64,000 bases of DNA. Origin: Caldilineaceae bacterium. Lineage in GTDB: Bacteria; Chloroflexota; Anaerolineae; Caldilineales; Caldilineaceae. This document shows, in pieces, positions 37,499 to 45,575 of the stretch. The stretch spans positions 88,220-152,219 of the forward strand of contig JAJDXQ010000034.1 in NCBI GenBank assembly GCA_022823185.1, given 5' to 3'. The notes beneath the pieces are model-generated. The model did no database searches. It was not told the origin of the DNA and saw nothing but the letters and a program-made list of their open reading frames with translations. Every line of letters begins with the position of its first letter. The stretch's first letter is position 1. The translations under genes were made by a program, and so were the position numbers.

Positions 37499-39028
37499 AT
37501 GACGAAAGCGAAACGCCCCAACATCCTTTGGTTCTGCACTGACCAGCAAAGGTATGACACCATTCACGCGCTGGGCAATCCCCACATCAACACACCCAAC
37601 CTGGATAAGCTCGTCGAGGAAGGTGTCTCCTTTACCCACGCCTTCTGCCAGAGCCCCATCTGCACGCCAAGCCGGGCCAGCTTTCTCACCGGCCGCTATC
37701 CCGCTAACGTCCGCGGCTGTATGAACGGCAACGAAGAATGGGGCGAAGGCGCCCCTCTCGTCACCGCCCTGCTGGCGGAGAGCGGCTACGACTGCGGCCT
37801 CAGCGGAAAGTTTCATCTGGCCGGCGCCAGCGGACGCGAAGAGCCCCGCCCAAAAAATGATGGCTATCGAGTCTTCCACTGGAGCCATGATCCCGAAGAC
37901 CGCTTCCCCTCCGGCCACGCCTACGCCGACTGGCTGGCCGCGCAAGGATACTCCCTGAGAGACCTGAGAGAGGACCCGGCCTCGATCCCGCCGGAGCTGC
38001 ACCAGACCACCTGGTGCACCGACCGCGCCATCGAGTTCCTGTCAGAAAAGCGCCGCAGAGGCCCCTGGCTGATGAGTGTCAACGTCTTCGATCCCCACGC
38101 CCCCTTCGATCCCCCCCAGGAATACCGCGATCGGTACGACTCGTCGAAAATGCCCGCCCCGCTGTTCCGAGAGACCGACCTCACCACACAGCCGGAAATT
38201 CCCGGCGACTTCCAAAACGTGTCCCGTCCGCCAGAGGAGTTTAATGCCCGCGAGGTGACCGCCGCGTACTACGCCATGATCGAGCTGATCGACGAAAACG
38301 TGGGGCGGCTGCTGGAAGCGCTCGACGAAACAGGACAGCGCGAAAACACCGTAATCATCTTCACCAGCGATCACGGTGAAATGCTGGGCGACCACGGTCT
38401 GCTGCTAAAGGGATGTCGTTTCTACGAAGGTCTGGTTAGAGTGCCGCTGATCATCAGTTGGCCGGGCCATTTCCCACCGCATGAGGAGCGGGAATCCGGA
38501 GAGAATCCGGAGGCCGTCGGTTCCGAAAGTGAACAAGTCGACACTGCTGAGGCATCCAAAGACAGCGCGCTCGACGACGATTCGCCCGCCCCAGCCGGCT
38601 TCGTCAGCAACGCGCTGGTGGAGTTGGTAGACATTGCGCCCACGCTCCTCGAGCTGGCAGGCCTGCCCGTCCCGCTGCGCATGCAAGGCCGCTCCCTGCT
38701 TCCCATTCTGCGCGGAGAACGCCCGCCCGACCTCCACCGCGACTTTGTCCGCTGTGAGTTCTACCAAGCTCTCAATCCCGAAGTCCCAGGCCGTGAACAG
38801 TACGAGGGCAGCTACGCCACGATGTACAGGGACGCCCGCCACAAGATCGTCGTCTACCACGGCCACGAACACGGAGAACTTTACGACCTGGAGAATGACC
38901 CCGGTGAGTTCGACAACCTGTGGAATGACCCCGACCACGCCGAACTTCGATTCGACCTGATGCGCCGCAACTTCGACGCACTTGCCTATTCCATCGATCC
39001 GGGACCGCCGCAGGTGACGCCCTTCTGA
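37499..39028 (+). CDS. Sulfatase (type I, formylglycine-dependent)
   Basis: The 509-residue sulfatase follows a strong AAAGGAGGA ribosome-binding site. It has Asp15 in WFCTDQQRYD, signature C55-T-P-S-R59 with ASFLTGRYP, and the second metal site FTSDHGEMLGDHGLLLKG. An acidic insertion of about 35 residues (ESGENPEAVGSESEQV and onward, near 325-360) interrupts the region between the WPG loop and the ELVDIAPTLLELAG helix; this is unusual and probably a surface loop. No signal peptide is seen. It ends the plus-strand gene group and faces the convergent hydrolase operon. Substrate unknown. Confidence 0.93.
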   Translation: MTKAKRPNILWFCTDQQRYDTIHALGNPHINTPNLDKLVEEGVSFTHAFCQSPICTPSRASFLTGRYPANVRGCMNGNEEWGEGAPLVTALLAESGYDCGLSGKFHLAGASGREEPRPKNDGYRVFHWSHDPEDRFPSGHAYADWLAAQGYSLRDLREDPASIPPELHQTTWCTDRAIEFLSEKRRRGPWLMSVNVFDPHAPFDPPQEYRDRYDSSKMPAPLFRETDLTTQPEIPGDFQNVSRPPEEFNAREVTAAYYAMIELIDENVGRLLEALDETGQRENTVIIFTSDHGEMLGDHGLLLKGCRFYEGLVRVPLIISWPGHFPPHEERESGENPEAVGSESEQVDTAEASKDSALDDDSPAPAGFVSNALVELVDIAPTLLELAGLPVPLRMQGRSLLPILRGERPPDLHRDFVRCEFYQALNPEVPGREQYEGSYATMYRDARHKIVVYHGHEHGELYDLENDPGEFDNLWNDPDHAELRFDLMRRNFDALAYSIDPGPPQVTPF

Positions 39029-39097
39029 TTTCTGTTTTTCTTACCTGAGTTCTGAGAAGAGCCGTCCTGCTTGAAACCAGGCCGAAACCGCTGCTTG

Positions 39098-40834
39098 TCA
39101 ACCCGGCGTCTGATACGTGAGGTCGTATCCGCCTACGCTTTTCAACCGCTTGGAAGCCGGCGACAGGTCCGGCTCGCCCTGCCGACGCCATCGCTCTATC
39201 TCATCTCTGTGACCAAGGCGGCGCAACACGTCCCAGCTGGCGCTGAAGTTGGCCCGCCCCGACGGCCCGGCCGAATCCCAGAAGAACAGGTTGTCAACGC
39301 CCTGCGTGTAGAGTGAGGCGGCCTTGCGGCGGAACGCCTCCGGTGACATGTGGCGCGGCATCACATTGAGCGCAAGTTGGCAACTTGTGCCTTTCACCAG
39401 CTCCACAAAATAACTGACAGCCTCCGCCTCCTCCCAGGCCGTCCCCATACTGTCCAGTTCCGGCAAATCCGTGTAGGGAATCAACGTGTCGACCAGTCCC
39501 TCACCGACCCAACTCGCCAGGTCCAGCCCGTTGCGCACGTTCTCCTCTCTGTTGAGCACACAAGCCGAAACAGTGAGCCGCTCCCGCCCCTGCTCCCGCG
39601 CCAGCGTGTCGAGCGCCTCCCGCAACTCACGATGGAAGTCCGTCAGGGCCGAGCTCCGATGGGCCAGCCAGCGCGGGTCGTCGTCCGCCAGCAGCCGCGG
39701 ATCCTCTCCGTGGTCCGCTCTGAAGCTGTCTACCAAAGGAGGTTCATAGTCCACCAGGGGTGGCCTCCTGTTGTAGAGGATGCAGATACCGTCGATCGGA
39801 TGCTGCGCAACCTCCAGCAGCAGATCGATCACAAAACGGCGCGTGTCCGCAAACGCGTAAGACACACGCGGCGCGATTCTCCCGTCCTTTCCCACCATGC
39901 GCAGGTCCGGTCGCGTAAAATAGAGACTGTCGGTATTCCACTGTTCCAACGGAGCAGGATAGAAGAATCCCGCCGTGCGATAGCTGGCGTGAAATGTGAG
40001 CCCCATCTCATGCGCGGCCTTCAACGCAACAACGAGCGGATCCAGATCACTGTCACGGAAACTGCGCCATGTCTCGGCATGAAGACGGTCGCCCTGCCGT
40101 TCAAAGTCTTCGGTGTCGTCGCACGCAGGCAGGCGGCCGGCCTCTCCCAGGTAGAACATCAAGTCGCCCGCCCCGCACTCCCAATAGAGACGCGAAAAAT
40201 CAGTGTGCCGGTACGGTTCAATCTCGTTTCGAATGGCCGCTTCCGTCGCCGTGCCATATAGAAACAGGTAACCATGCGCATCGTTGTGGGCAAAGAGCGT
40301 GCGTGTGTCCCTTCGTTCGCGTTCTCTCTCCAGAGTTTCGACTTCCTCCACGGACAGAGGTACAATCTTTACGTATGCCACCTTTGTTCGTTGGCATGCC
40401 ACCGCCGCCGGTTCGTCCGCTGCTCCTGTCGGTGTACAGACCTGACGAATAAATAGATCCTGGCCGGTCAGGTCCGCCTCCTTCCAGCAGAGTTCATAGA
40501 CACTGTGCCCGTGTGGGTTCGAAGGCGCCCACTCTGAGCCCATATTCAGATGCGTAAAGCACGGGTCTTCGCTCAGTTTGACCTCCACCGACGCGATTCC
40601 CCTGTGTTCAGGATAAACGCCGATGTAGATGCGGTGCCATCCGCTCACTTCCAGCTCGATAGCCACCTCAGGGGCAGCCGTCTCCTCACCGGCGCTGAGC
40701 AAATTCCCCGAAAACGCCTCAGTCTCGTACGGCTGCACGTGCCAGGCCCGCCGCCTTGGCGAAGCCGAAAGCGCGCTCTCCGGCTGGCAACGTCCCAGGT
40801 CGGTGATGTATACCGCAACGTCTCGGTCAGCCAT
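39098..40834 (-). CDS. Uncharacterised glycosidase-like protein (beta-sandwich plus TIM-barrel-like region)
   Basis: The 578-residue protein is a clear paralogue of the product at 45575-47239. Both open with an N-terminal block (YITDLGRCQPESAL; HVQPYETEAFSG; VSGWHRIYIG) that looks like a carbohydrate-binding-type beta-sandwich of about 165 residues. The rest resembles a TIM-barrel of the glycoside-hydrolase-like kind, with LGLTFHASYRTAGFF-type strands, FADTRRFVIDLLLEVAQHPIDGICI and a C-terminal NLFFWDSAGP. Acidic residues sit at strand ends but catalytic ones cannot be assigned. No signal peptide is seen. It is the last gene of the operon, starting three bases after the permease stop. Glycoside hydrolase activity is an inference from fold resemblance and context. 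Confidence 0.7.
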   Translation of the reverse strand: MADRDVAVYITDLGRCQPESALSASPRRRAWHVQPYETEAFSGNLLSAGEETAAPEVAIELEVSGWHRIYIGVYPEHRGIASVEVKLSEDPCFTHLNMGSEWAPSNPHGHSVYELCWKEADLTGQDLFIRQVCTPTGAADEPAAVACQRTKVAYVKIVPLSVEEVETLERERERRDTRTLFAHNDAHGYLFLYGTATEAAIRNEIEPYRHTDFSRLYWECGAGDLMFYLGEAGRLPACDDTEDFERQGDRLHAETWRSFRDSDLDPLVVALKAAHEMGLTFHASYRTAGFFYPAPLEQWNTDSLYFTRPDLRMVGKDGRIAPRVSYAFADTRRFVIDLLLEVAQHPIDGICILYNRRPPLVDYEPPLVDSFRADHGEDPRLLADDDPRWLAHRSSALTDFHRELREALDTLAREQGRERLTVSACVLNREENVRNGLDLASWVGEGLVDTLIPYTDLPELDSMGTAWEEAEAVSYFVELVKGTSCQLALNVMPRHMSPEAFRRKAASLYTQGVDNLFFWDSAGPSGRANFSASWDVLRRLGHRDEIERWRRQGEPDLSPASKRLKSVGGYDLTYQTPG

Positions 40835-40837
40835 CGT

Positions 40838-41737
40838 TTACACCTCCATACGCGGATCGAATGCGTCCCGCAGCCCGTCTCCCACGAAGTTCATCGCCAG
40901 CACCGCCACCGAAATCGCGATCCCCGGCGGCAGCCACAGCCAGGGCGAGTTGGTTAGGACCGTTAGCGACTGCGCCGAGTTCAGCATGCTCCCCCAGCTG
41001 GCCTGCGGTATCTGCACGCCCAGCCCGAGAAACGACAGCGCCGACTCGGTCAGAATCGTGCCCGCAACGCCCAACGTCGCCGCCACCAAAATATACGGCT
41101 GCAGATTCGGCAGAATATGGCGGAAAACTATCCTGTAATGCGGCGTGCCAATGCAACGCGCCGCCTCCACAAATGCCTGCTCCCGCAGCGAAAGCACCTG
41201 CGCGCGCAGCAGCCGCGCCAGCCCCTCCCAACCCAGTACCCCGATCACCACCATCACATTGATTATGTTCGGCCCAAGCAGGGCAACCAGCATCAGGATC
41301 GCGAAGAAGGTGGGGAAGTTCATCACCAACTCGGTGAACCGCATCAAAATGTTGTCGACCCGCCCGCCAACATACCCTGACACCGTGCCGATCAACACGC
41401 CAATCGAAATCGAAATCACATTCGCGACAAATCCCACCGACATGGATATGCGCGCGCCGTAAACCATGCGCGCCCACATATCCCTTCCCGCCGAATCCGT
41501 GCCCAGTATATGGTCCGCGCTCGGCGGCTGCCGGATGCTGTCCAGATCGACCGTATATGGATCCTGCATCGCGACAATCGGCGCAAAAATATCGATCAAT
41601 CCCAGAACCGCGATGATCGCCAGACTCCCCACAGCCACCTTATGGCGCCGAAAGCGCGCCCCAACCGTATTGGGGCTCTTCCGCGCATTCAACTCAACCT
41701 GCTCTGGATCGCTTTCCTGCAAGGGGGTGTTTGCCAT
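40838..41737 (-). CDS. ABC importer permease, DppC/OppC type
   Basis: The chosen start (41737) gives 299 residues, the family norm; an upstream start at 41827 would read through an intercistronic hairpin. The protein has a cytoplasmic N-tail, a first helix (VAVGSLAIIAVLGLIDIFAPI in the 35-60 region), the DppC block HILGTDSAGRDMWARMVYGARISM, and the EAA-like loop ARCIGTPHYRIVFRHILPNL. It pairs with the DppB-type permease at 44613-45575, although two genes separate them. The ribosome-binding site is weak, so expression may depend on the upstream gene. There is no ATPase gene in the operon. Confidence 0.9.
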   Translation of the reverse strand: MANTPLQESDPEQVELNARKSPNTVGARFRRHKVAVGSLAIIAVLGLIDIFAPIVAMQDPYTVDLDSIRQPPSADHILGTDSAGRDMWARMVYGARISMSVGFVANVISISIGVLIGTVSGYVGGRVDNILMRFTELVMNFPTFFAILMLVALLGPNIINVMVVIGVLGWEGLARLLRAQVLSLREQAFVEAARCIGTPHYRIVFRHILPNLQPYILVAATLGVAGTILTESALSFLGLGVQIPQASWGSMLNSAQSLTVLTNSPWLWLPPGIAISVAVLAMNFVGDGLRDAFDPRMEV

Positions 41738-41785
41738 GGAGGGGCGCCTGCTTTTCAAGGGTCCAAATAAAACCGGCGAAGAAAC

Positions 41786-41824
41786 ACCGAGAGGAGAGAA
41801 TACGCCGTATTCTCTCCTCTCGGT
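41786..41824 (-). other. Perfect intercistronic palindrome between binding-protein and permease genes
   Basis: A 19-base arm (41786-41804) is perfectly complementary to 41806-41824 around a single central base, an exceptionally strong hairpin containing GAGGAGAGAATACG. It begins 15 bases after the binding-protein stop on the minus strand. The following bases are only moderately T-rich. Probable role: protecting the upstream mRNA and lowering permease expression. Confidence 0.85.
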
Positions 41825-41838
41825 CATTCACAATTCAA

Positions 41839-43563
41839 CTACCCGTCAAACGCCCAGCCCTCCAGATTCGTCCACCAGTCCCGCTTTGCCGGCAGCGGGT
41901 TGGACAGATCGGAAAGACTCGACACCACGCCCTGGTCGGTGATCTCCGGAATGTGCACGCCGCCATTGAACACCCACACATTATTGCCCACATAAAGCGG
42001 CGCATGGGATGGATTGTCGTTGAGCGTGCGCTGCAGTTCGAAGTAGATCTCCTGGCGAGCCGCCTGGTCGGTCAGCTGACCCGCCTCGATCACCTTCTCT
42101 TCGAAATCTCCCCCCAGCGCCTCCGAATAGCCGTTGGCGTTGCGTCCCTGCGTCGTCAGATGGAACTTGAGGAAGCCATCCGGGTCCGGGAACGAACCGA
42201 AACCCACCCGCACCGCATCGAAGTCATGCGTGTCGTAGAACCTCTCCACCCAGACCGAACTGTCCATCTCCTCGATCCTAATCTTGAAGCCAGCCTCCTC
42301 CAACATCTGCTTCTCCGCCGCAACCTGCGCACGCGCCTCTTCGCTCCTCAGCGTAATCAGATTGACTGTAACCTCCTGGTCAAAGTCCCAGCCCGCCTCC
42401 TCCAGCAGACTGCGCGCCAGGTCAGCGTCGTAGTCGTATGGGTTCAGATCGTCCGGAATCGACCAGCCGTGAATCAACGGCGAATTGTAGATCGTGCCGT
42501 TGCCGCCCTGGAAGACCTCGATGATCTTCTTCCTGTCCAGGGCATGGAGCCACGCCTGCCGCACCCGCTTGTCCGCAAAGAACCCGCGCCTCAGATTGAA
42601 CGAATACGCGGTGAACACCACGCCGGTCGTCGCCACAACCTTGAAATCCTCGTTGTCGATGAACGACTGCACCACCTCGGTCGAGCTTGTATTCAGCCCG
42701 CCCCAGGCATTGAAGTGCGCTTCGCCCCTCTCCAGCGCAATCTGTCCCACGTCGGGCGATGCCACGATCTGCATGATGTAGCTGCCCAGATTCGGCGCCC
42801 CCCAATGCCAGTCGTCGTTCGCTTCCAGACGGATAAACTGGTCCGTCTGGTACTCCACGAACCTGAACGGACCTGATCCCAACGGGTCCTCGAAGAAGAA
42901 TGATTGGTTCTCCAGCGTATCAGGCGCCACGTCCCCCAAAACATGCTTGGGAAGAATCGAATTCGTTGCCTGGAAGAGAAAGAGCCCGGTCGGGTACGCG
43001 GTCGTGAACTGAATCGTCTTCTCATCCACAACCGTGATGCCCGACACGCTATCGGCCTCATCGTTCGAATAGGCCTCGGCGCCCTCGACCATGGCAAGAT
43101 TGCTCACCTGGCGCGACTTGGTCGCCGGATTCAGATACAGTTCGTACGTGAATAGCACGTCCTCTGCCGTAAAGTCGGTTCCGTCGTGCCACTTCGCGTC
43201 CGGATGAATGTGGAACGTATACTGCGTCGCGTCGTCGGATACCTCCCAGCTCTCGGCCATGATCGGCACAAAGCCGGTCTTGGGAACATTCTGCTGAATC
43301 AAGGGCGGCAGCACGCACTGAAAGAAGTGCGCCTGGAATCCCTGCACTGCCGTCAAGGGATTGAAGCTGTTTATCGGTCCGCCGTAGAGGCCGATGAGAT
43401 TTCCCCTCTGCATCTCCTGTTCCGGCATCGCTTCATCCGCAGCCCCTGCCCCCGCGTCAGACGCTACCGGTGCACAGGCCGCAAGAGCCGTCGCGCCGGC
43501 CGCCAGCGCGCTGGCCTTGAGAAACTCACGCCGGTTCACGCTACCCTCTGCTTTACTTCGCAT
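41839..43563 (-). CDS. ABC importer substrate-binding lipoprotein with Tat signal (SBP_bac_5)
   Basis: The start is ATG 43563 behind AGGAGGAG. The 574-residue product has a twin-arginine signal (NRREFLKAS, Arg11-Arg12) ending in a lipobox with Cys30 (LAAC). Family-5 blocks follow: YTFHIHPDAKWHDGTDFTAED, GSGPFRFVEYQ, and VRQAWLHALDRKKIIEVF. Tat export means the protein folds, or binds a cofactor, before secretion. It captures the ligand imported by the two permeases in this operon. Neighbouring hydrolase-like genes suggest an oligosaccharide or glycopeptide ligand rather than plain peptide (inference). Confidence 0.93.
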   Translation of the reverse strand: MRSKAEGSVNRREFLKASALAAGATALAACAPVASDAGAGAADEAMPEQEMQRGNLIGLYGGPINSFNPLTAVQGFQAHFFQCVLPPLIQQNVPKTGFVPIMAESWEVSDDATQYTFHIHPDAKWHDGTDFTAEDVLFTYELYLNPATKSRQVSNLAMVEGAEAYSNDEADSVSGITVVDEKTIQFTTAYPTGLFLFQATNSILPKHVLGDVAPDTLENQSFFFEDPLGSGPFRFVEYQTDQFIRLEANDDWHWGAPNLGSYIMQIVASPDVGQIALERGEAHFNAWGGLNTSSTEVVQSFIDNEDFKVVATTGVVFTAYSFNLRRGFFADKRVRQAWLHALDRKKIIEVFQGGNGTIYNSPLIHGWSIPDDLNPYDYDADLARSLLEEAGWDFDQEVTVNLITLRSEEARAQVAAEKQMLEEAGFKIRIEEMDSSVWVERFYDTHDFDAVRVGFGSFPDPDGFLKFHLTTQGRNANGYSEALGGDFEEKVIEAGQLTDQAARQEIYFELQRTLNDNPSHAPLYVGNNVWVFNGGVHIPEITDQGVVSSLSDLSNPLPAKRDWWTNLEGWAFDG

Positions 43564-43689
43564 GGATCTCCTCCTGGAAAGTGAAAGAAACGTTACCGCT
43601 ACCGTCAAAAAAGCGGAGAAAAGAAGCAACGCCGAGGGCATTCGCCGACCTCGCGCTGCCTACCCTCCTCCTGGTCGTTTTGCGTGCAA

Positions 43690-44601
43690 CTACTTCAAAT
43701 TGATATCGGCGAGCGCTTGGGATAACTCTTCCATCTGTTTATCCGTCAGCGAGTGGTAAGGGGGCCTCCGCCATCGCTCGGCCAATCCGAGCAACTCGTA
43801 AGTCCCGTGCAACGCCGCATCGAAACTTCCTTCCACGTTTAAGACATAATCAAAGTAGGGCATGTCGTATTCCCTGATGATGCGCGCGGCCCCACTCCAA
43901 TCCCTGGTCTGCACAGCCTGCCAGTAGGCCTGCGTAATCTGAGGCGCAAAGGTGACAAACGTCGACAGATAGCCGTCGCACCCGTAGTGAATCAAATCAA
44001 AATGATTCTGCTTCTGTCCTCCCGATATGATCGACCAGTGGCCGTGGAGCAGAAGCGCCATCTTGCGCGCGAATACGCCAACCAGGTCGTCCTTGATCGC
44101 CACCACGCCCTTCACCTCGTCCCGCAGCCGCCGCAACACCTGCAACCCAAGCCCGTGCGATCGGCTGAACACATTGGTCACGACCATAACGGGGATCTCA
44201 GCCGCCACCGCCGCATAGTGGGCCACAAAGCTGTCGGCGGTGCACGAACCCGCCCAGTCCGGCGGCAGCACCATCAGCAGATCGGCTCCCGCCTCCCGTG
44301 CATAGCGTGCGAACGCCACAGTCTTGCCCGTCCACCAAATGCGGTCCGCCGCTATCACCGCTGCCCGCCCTGCCGTCTGTTCAGCCACTACCCTGGTCAC
44401 CTCTGCCACCTCGCTGTCGGTGAGAAGCGAGAAAAGGCTGTCCCCGTACGTCAGCATCATCGTCGTGCTGCCCGCTTCGATTCCAAGGTCCACCAGCCCC
44501 CGCAGGCCGTCAAAGTCGATCTCGCCGTCCCTCTTGAACGGCGTGTGCAACGACGTCACCGGCCCGGCCAGCAAAGTACGCAACTCCTCCGAAGAACGCA
44601 T
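43690..44601 (-). CDS. Divergent dihydrodipicolinate synthase/N-acetylneuraminate lyase family protein
   Basis: The 303-residue protein has the DapA/NanA TIM-barrel pattern: GPVTSLHTPFKRDGEIDF, the region L50-T-Y-G-D54 where the family has G-T-T-G-E, and Lys170 in GVVAIKDD, the expected Schiff-base lysine. The usual catalytic Tyr in the YNxP motif appears to be Thr142 (VTNVFSRSH). Enzymes of this family are aldolases, lyases or dehydratases acting on 2-keto acids, including sialic acid and 2-keto-3-deoxy sugar acids. Loss of Tyr and Thr suggests a changed chemistry or substrate. The start at ATG 44601 lies 11 bases after the preceding permease stop. Context inside a transporter and hydrolase operon favours a sugar-acid substrate (inference). 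Confidence 0.85.
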   Translation of the reverse strand: MRSSEELRTLLAGPVTSLHTPFKRDGEIDFDGLRGLVDLGIEAGSTTMMLTYGDSLFSLLTDSEVAEVTRVVAEQTAGRAAVIAADRIWWTGKTVAFARYAREAGADLLMVLPPDWAGSCTADSFVAHYAAVAAEIPVMVVTNVFSRSHGLGLQVLRRLRDEVKGVVAIKDDLVGVFARKMALLLHGHWSIISGGQKQNHFDLIHYGCDGYLSTFVTFAPQITQAYWQAVQTRDWSGAARIIREYDMPYFDYVLNVEGSFDAALHGTYELLGLAERWRRPPYHSLTDKQMEELSQALADINLK

Positions 44602-44612
44602 CGCTTTAACCC

Positions 44613-45575
44613 TCACCCGTGCCGAATGCGCGGATCGGCCACCGCATACAGGATGTCCGCGGTCAGATTGCTGAACAGGACCAGCACCGCAGCGATGAAC
44701 GTCAGCCCCATCAGAACAGGATAATCCCGCTGCGATATGGCCTGAATCGCCATGCGCCCCATGCCCGGCCACTGAAACATCGTCTCGATGATCACCGTGC
44801 CGCCAAACAGAATCGGCAGCCGTAATGTAACGATCGTGATCACCGGAAGCAATGCGTTTCGCAACGCGTGTCCCACGACCACGCTCGTCTCCTTCAGCCC
44901 CTTCGCCCGCGCAGTCGTTACATACTCCTGCCCCAGCACCTCCAGCATGCCCGAACGCATATAGCGCGTCAGCCCCGCCGTCAGATCCAGCGACAAAATC
45001 ACGCCCGGCAGGACCAGATGATGAAGGTTGTCCAGCAACGCCGGCGGCGCGTCAAATGCAACCGAGCGCATGCCGAAGGTGGGAAACCACTCCAATTTCA
45101 AAGCAAAGACATAGAGCGCAAGAAGAGCCAGAAAGAAGGAAGGAATCGAGATCGAAAACAGCGCGAACAGCGTCAACAAATAGTCCCAGATCGTATACTG
45201 CTTCAGCGCCGCCAGCACCCCCAGGCTGATTCCAAGCACGGAAGAAGCCACCAGCGCAAACCCCATCAGCTCCAACGTGGCCGGCAACCGCACAGCAATG
45301 CGCCGCAGTACCGGTTCCCCCGTGTGATAGGAGTAGCCAAAATTGCCCCGCGCCAGCTGCCCCAGCCATATCGCGTAACGCACGATGATCGGCTTGTTCA
45401 GGCCCAACTCCTCCTTCAGCCGGTCAAGATTGGCCGCCGACATCTCCTCTTCCGGATTGATCATCGCCATCACCGGATCGCCCGGCGCCACACTGATAAA
45501 ACTGAACGTGATCAGTGTGATGCCAAGCACCAGCGGTATCGCCAGCAGCAGTCTGTTTGCAATATACGTTGCCAT
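44613..45575 (-). CDS. ABC importer permease, DppB/OppB type
   Basis: The 320-residue permease starts at ATG 45575, which overlaps the stop of the preceding glycosidase-like gene by one base (TGATG), so the two are translationally coupled. The first helix (ANRLLLAIPLVLGITLITFSF region) and the periplasmic loop with ELGLNKPIIVRYAIWL are classic DppB. The EAA-like loop is ARAKGLKETSVVVGHALRNA, and the C-terminus DPRIRHG is a family hallmark. Partner permease is at 40838-41737. Confidence 0.93.
   Translation of the reverse strand: MATYIANRLLLAIPLVLGITLITFSFISVAPGDPVMAMINPEEEMSAANLDRLKEELGLNKPIIVRYAIWLGQLARGNFGYSYHTGEPVLRRIAVRLPATLELMGFALVASSVLGISLGVLAALKQYTIWDYLLTLFALFSISIPSFFLALLALYVFALKLEWFPTFGMRSVAFDAPPALLDNLHHLVLPGVILSLDLTAGLTRYMRSGMLEVLGQEYVTTARAKGLKETSVVVGHALRNALLPVITIVTLRLPILFGGTVIIETMFQWPGMGRMAIQAISQRDYPVLMGLTFIAAVLVLFSNLTADILYAVADPRIRHG

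Noticed and set aside
41786..41824. Perfect palindrome considered as a pure terminator or a mobile-element end
   Set aside because: No T-run follows on the minus strand and no transposase or target duplication is nearby; an intercistronic mRNA hairpin fits better.
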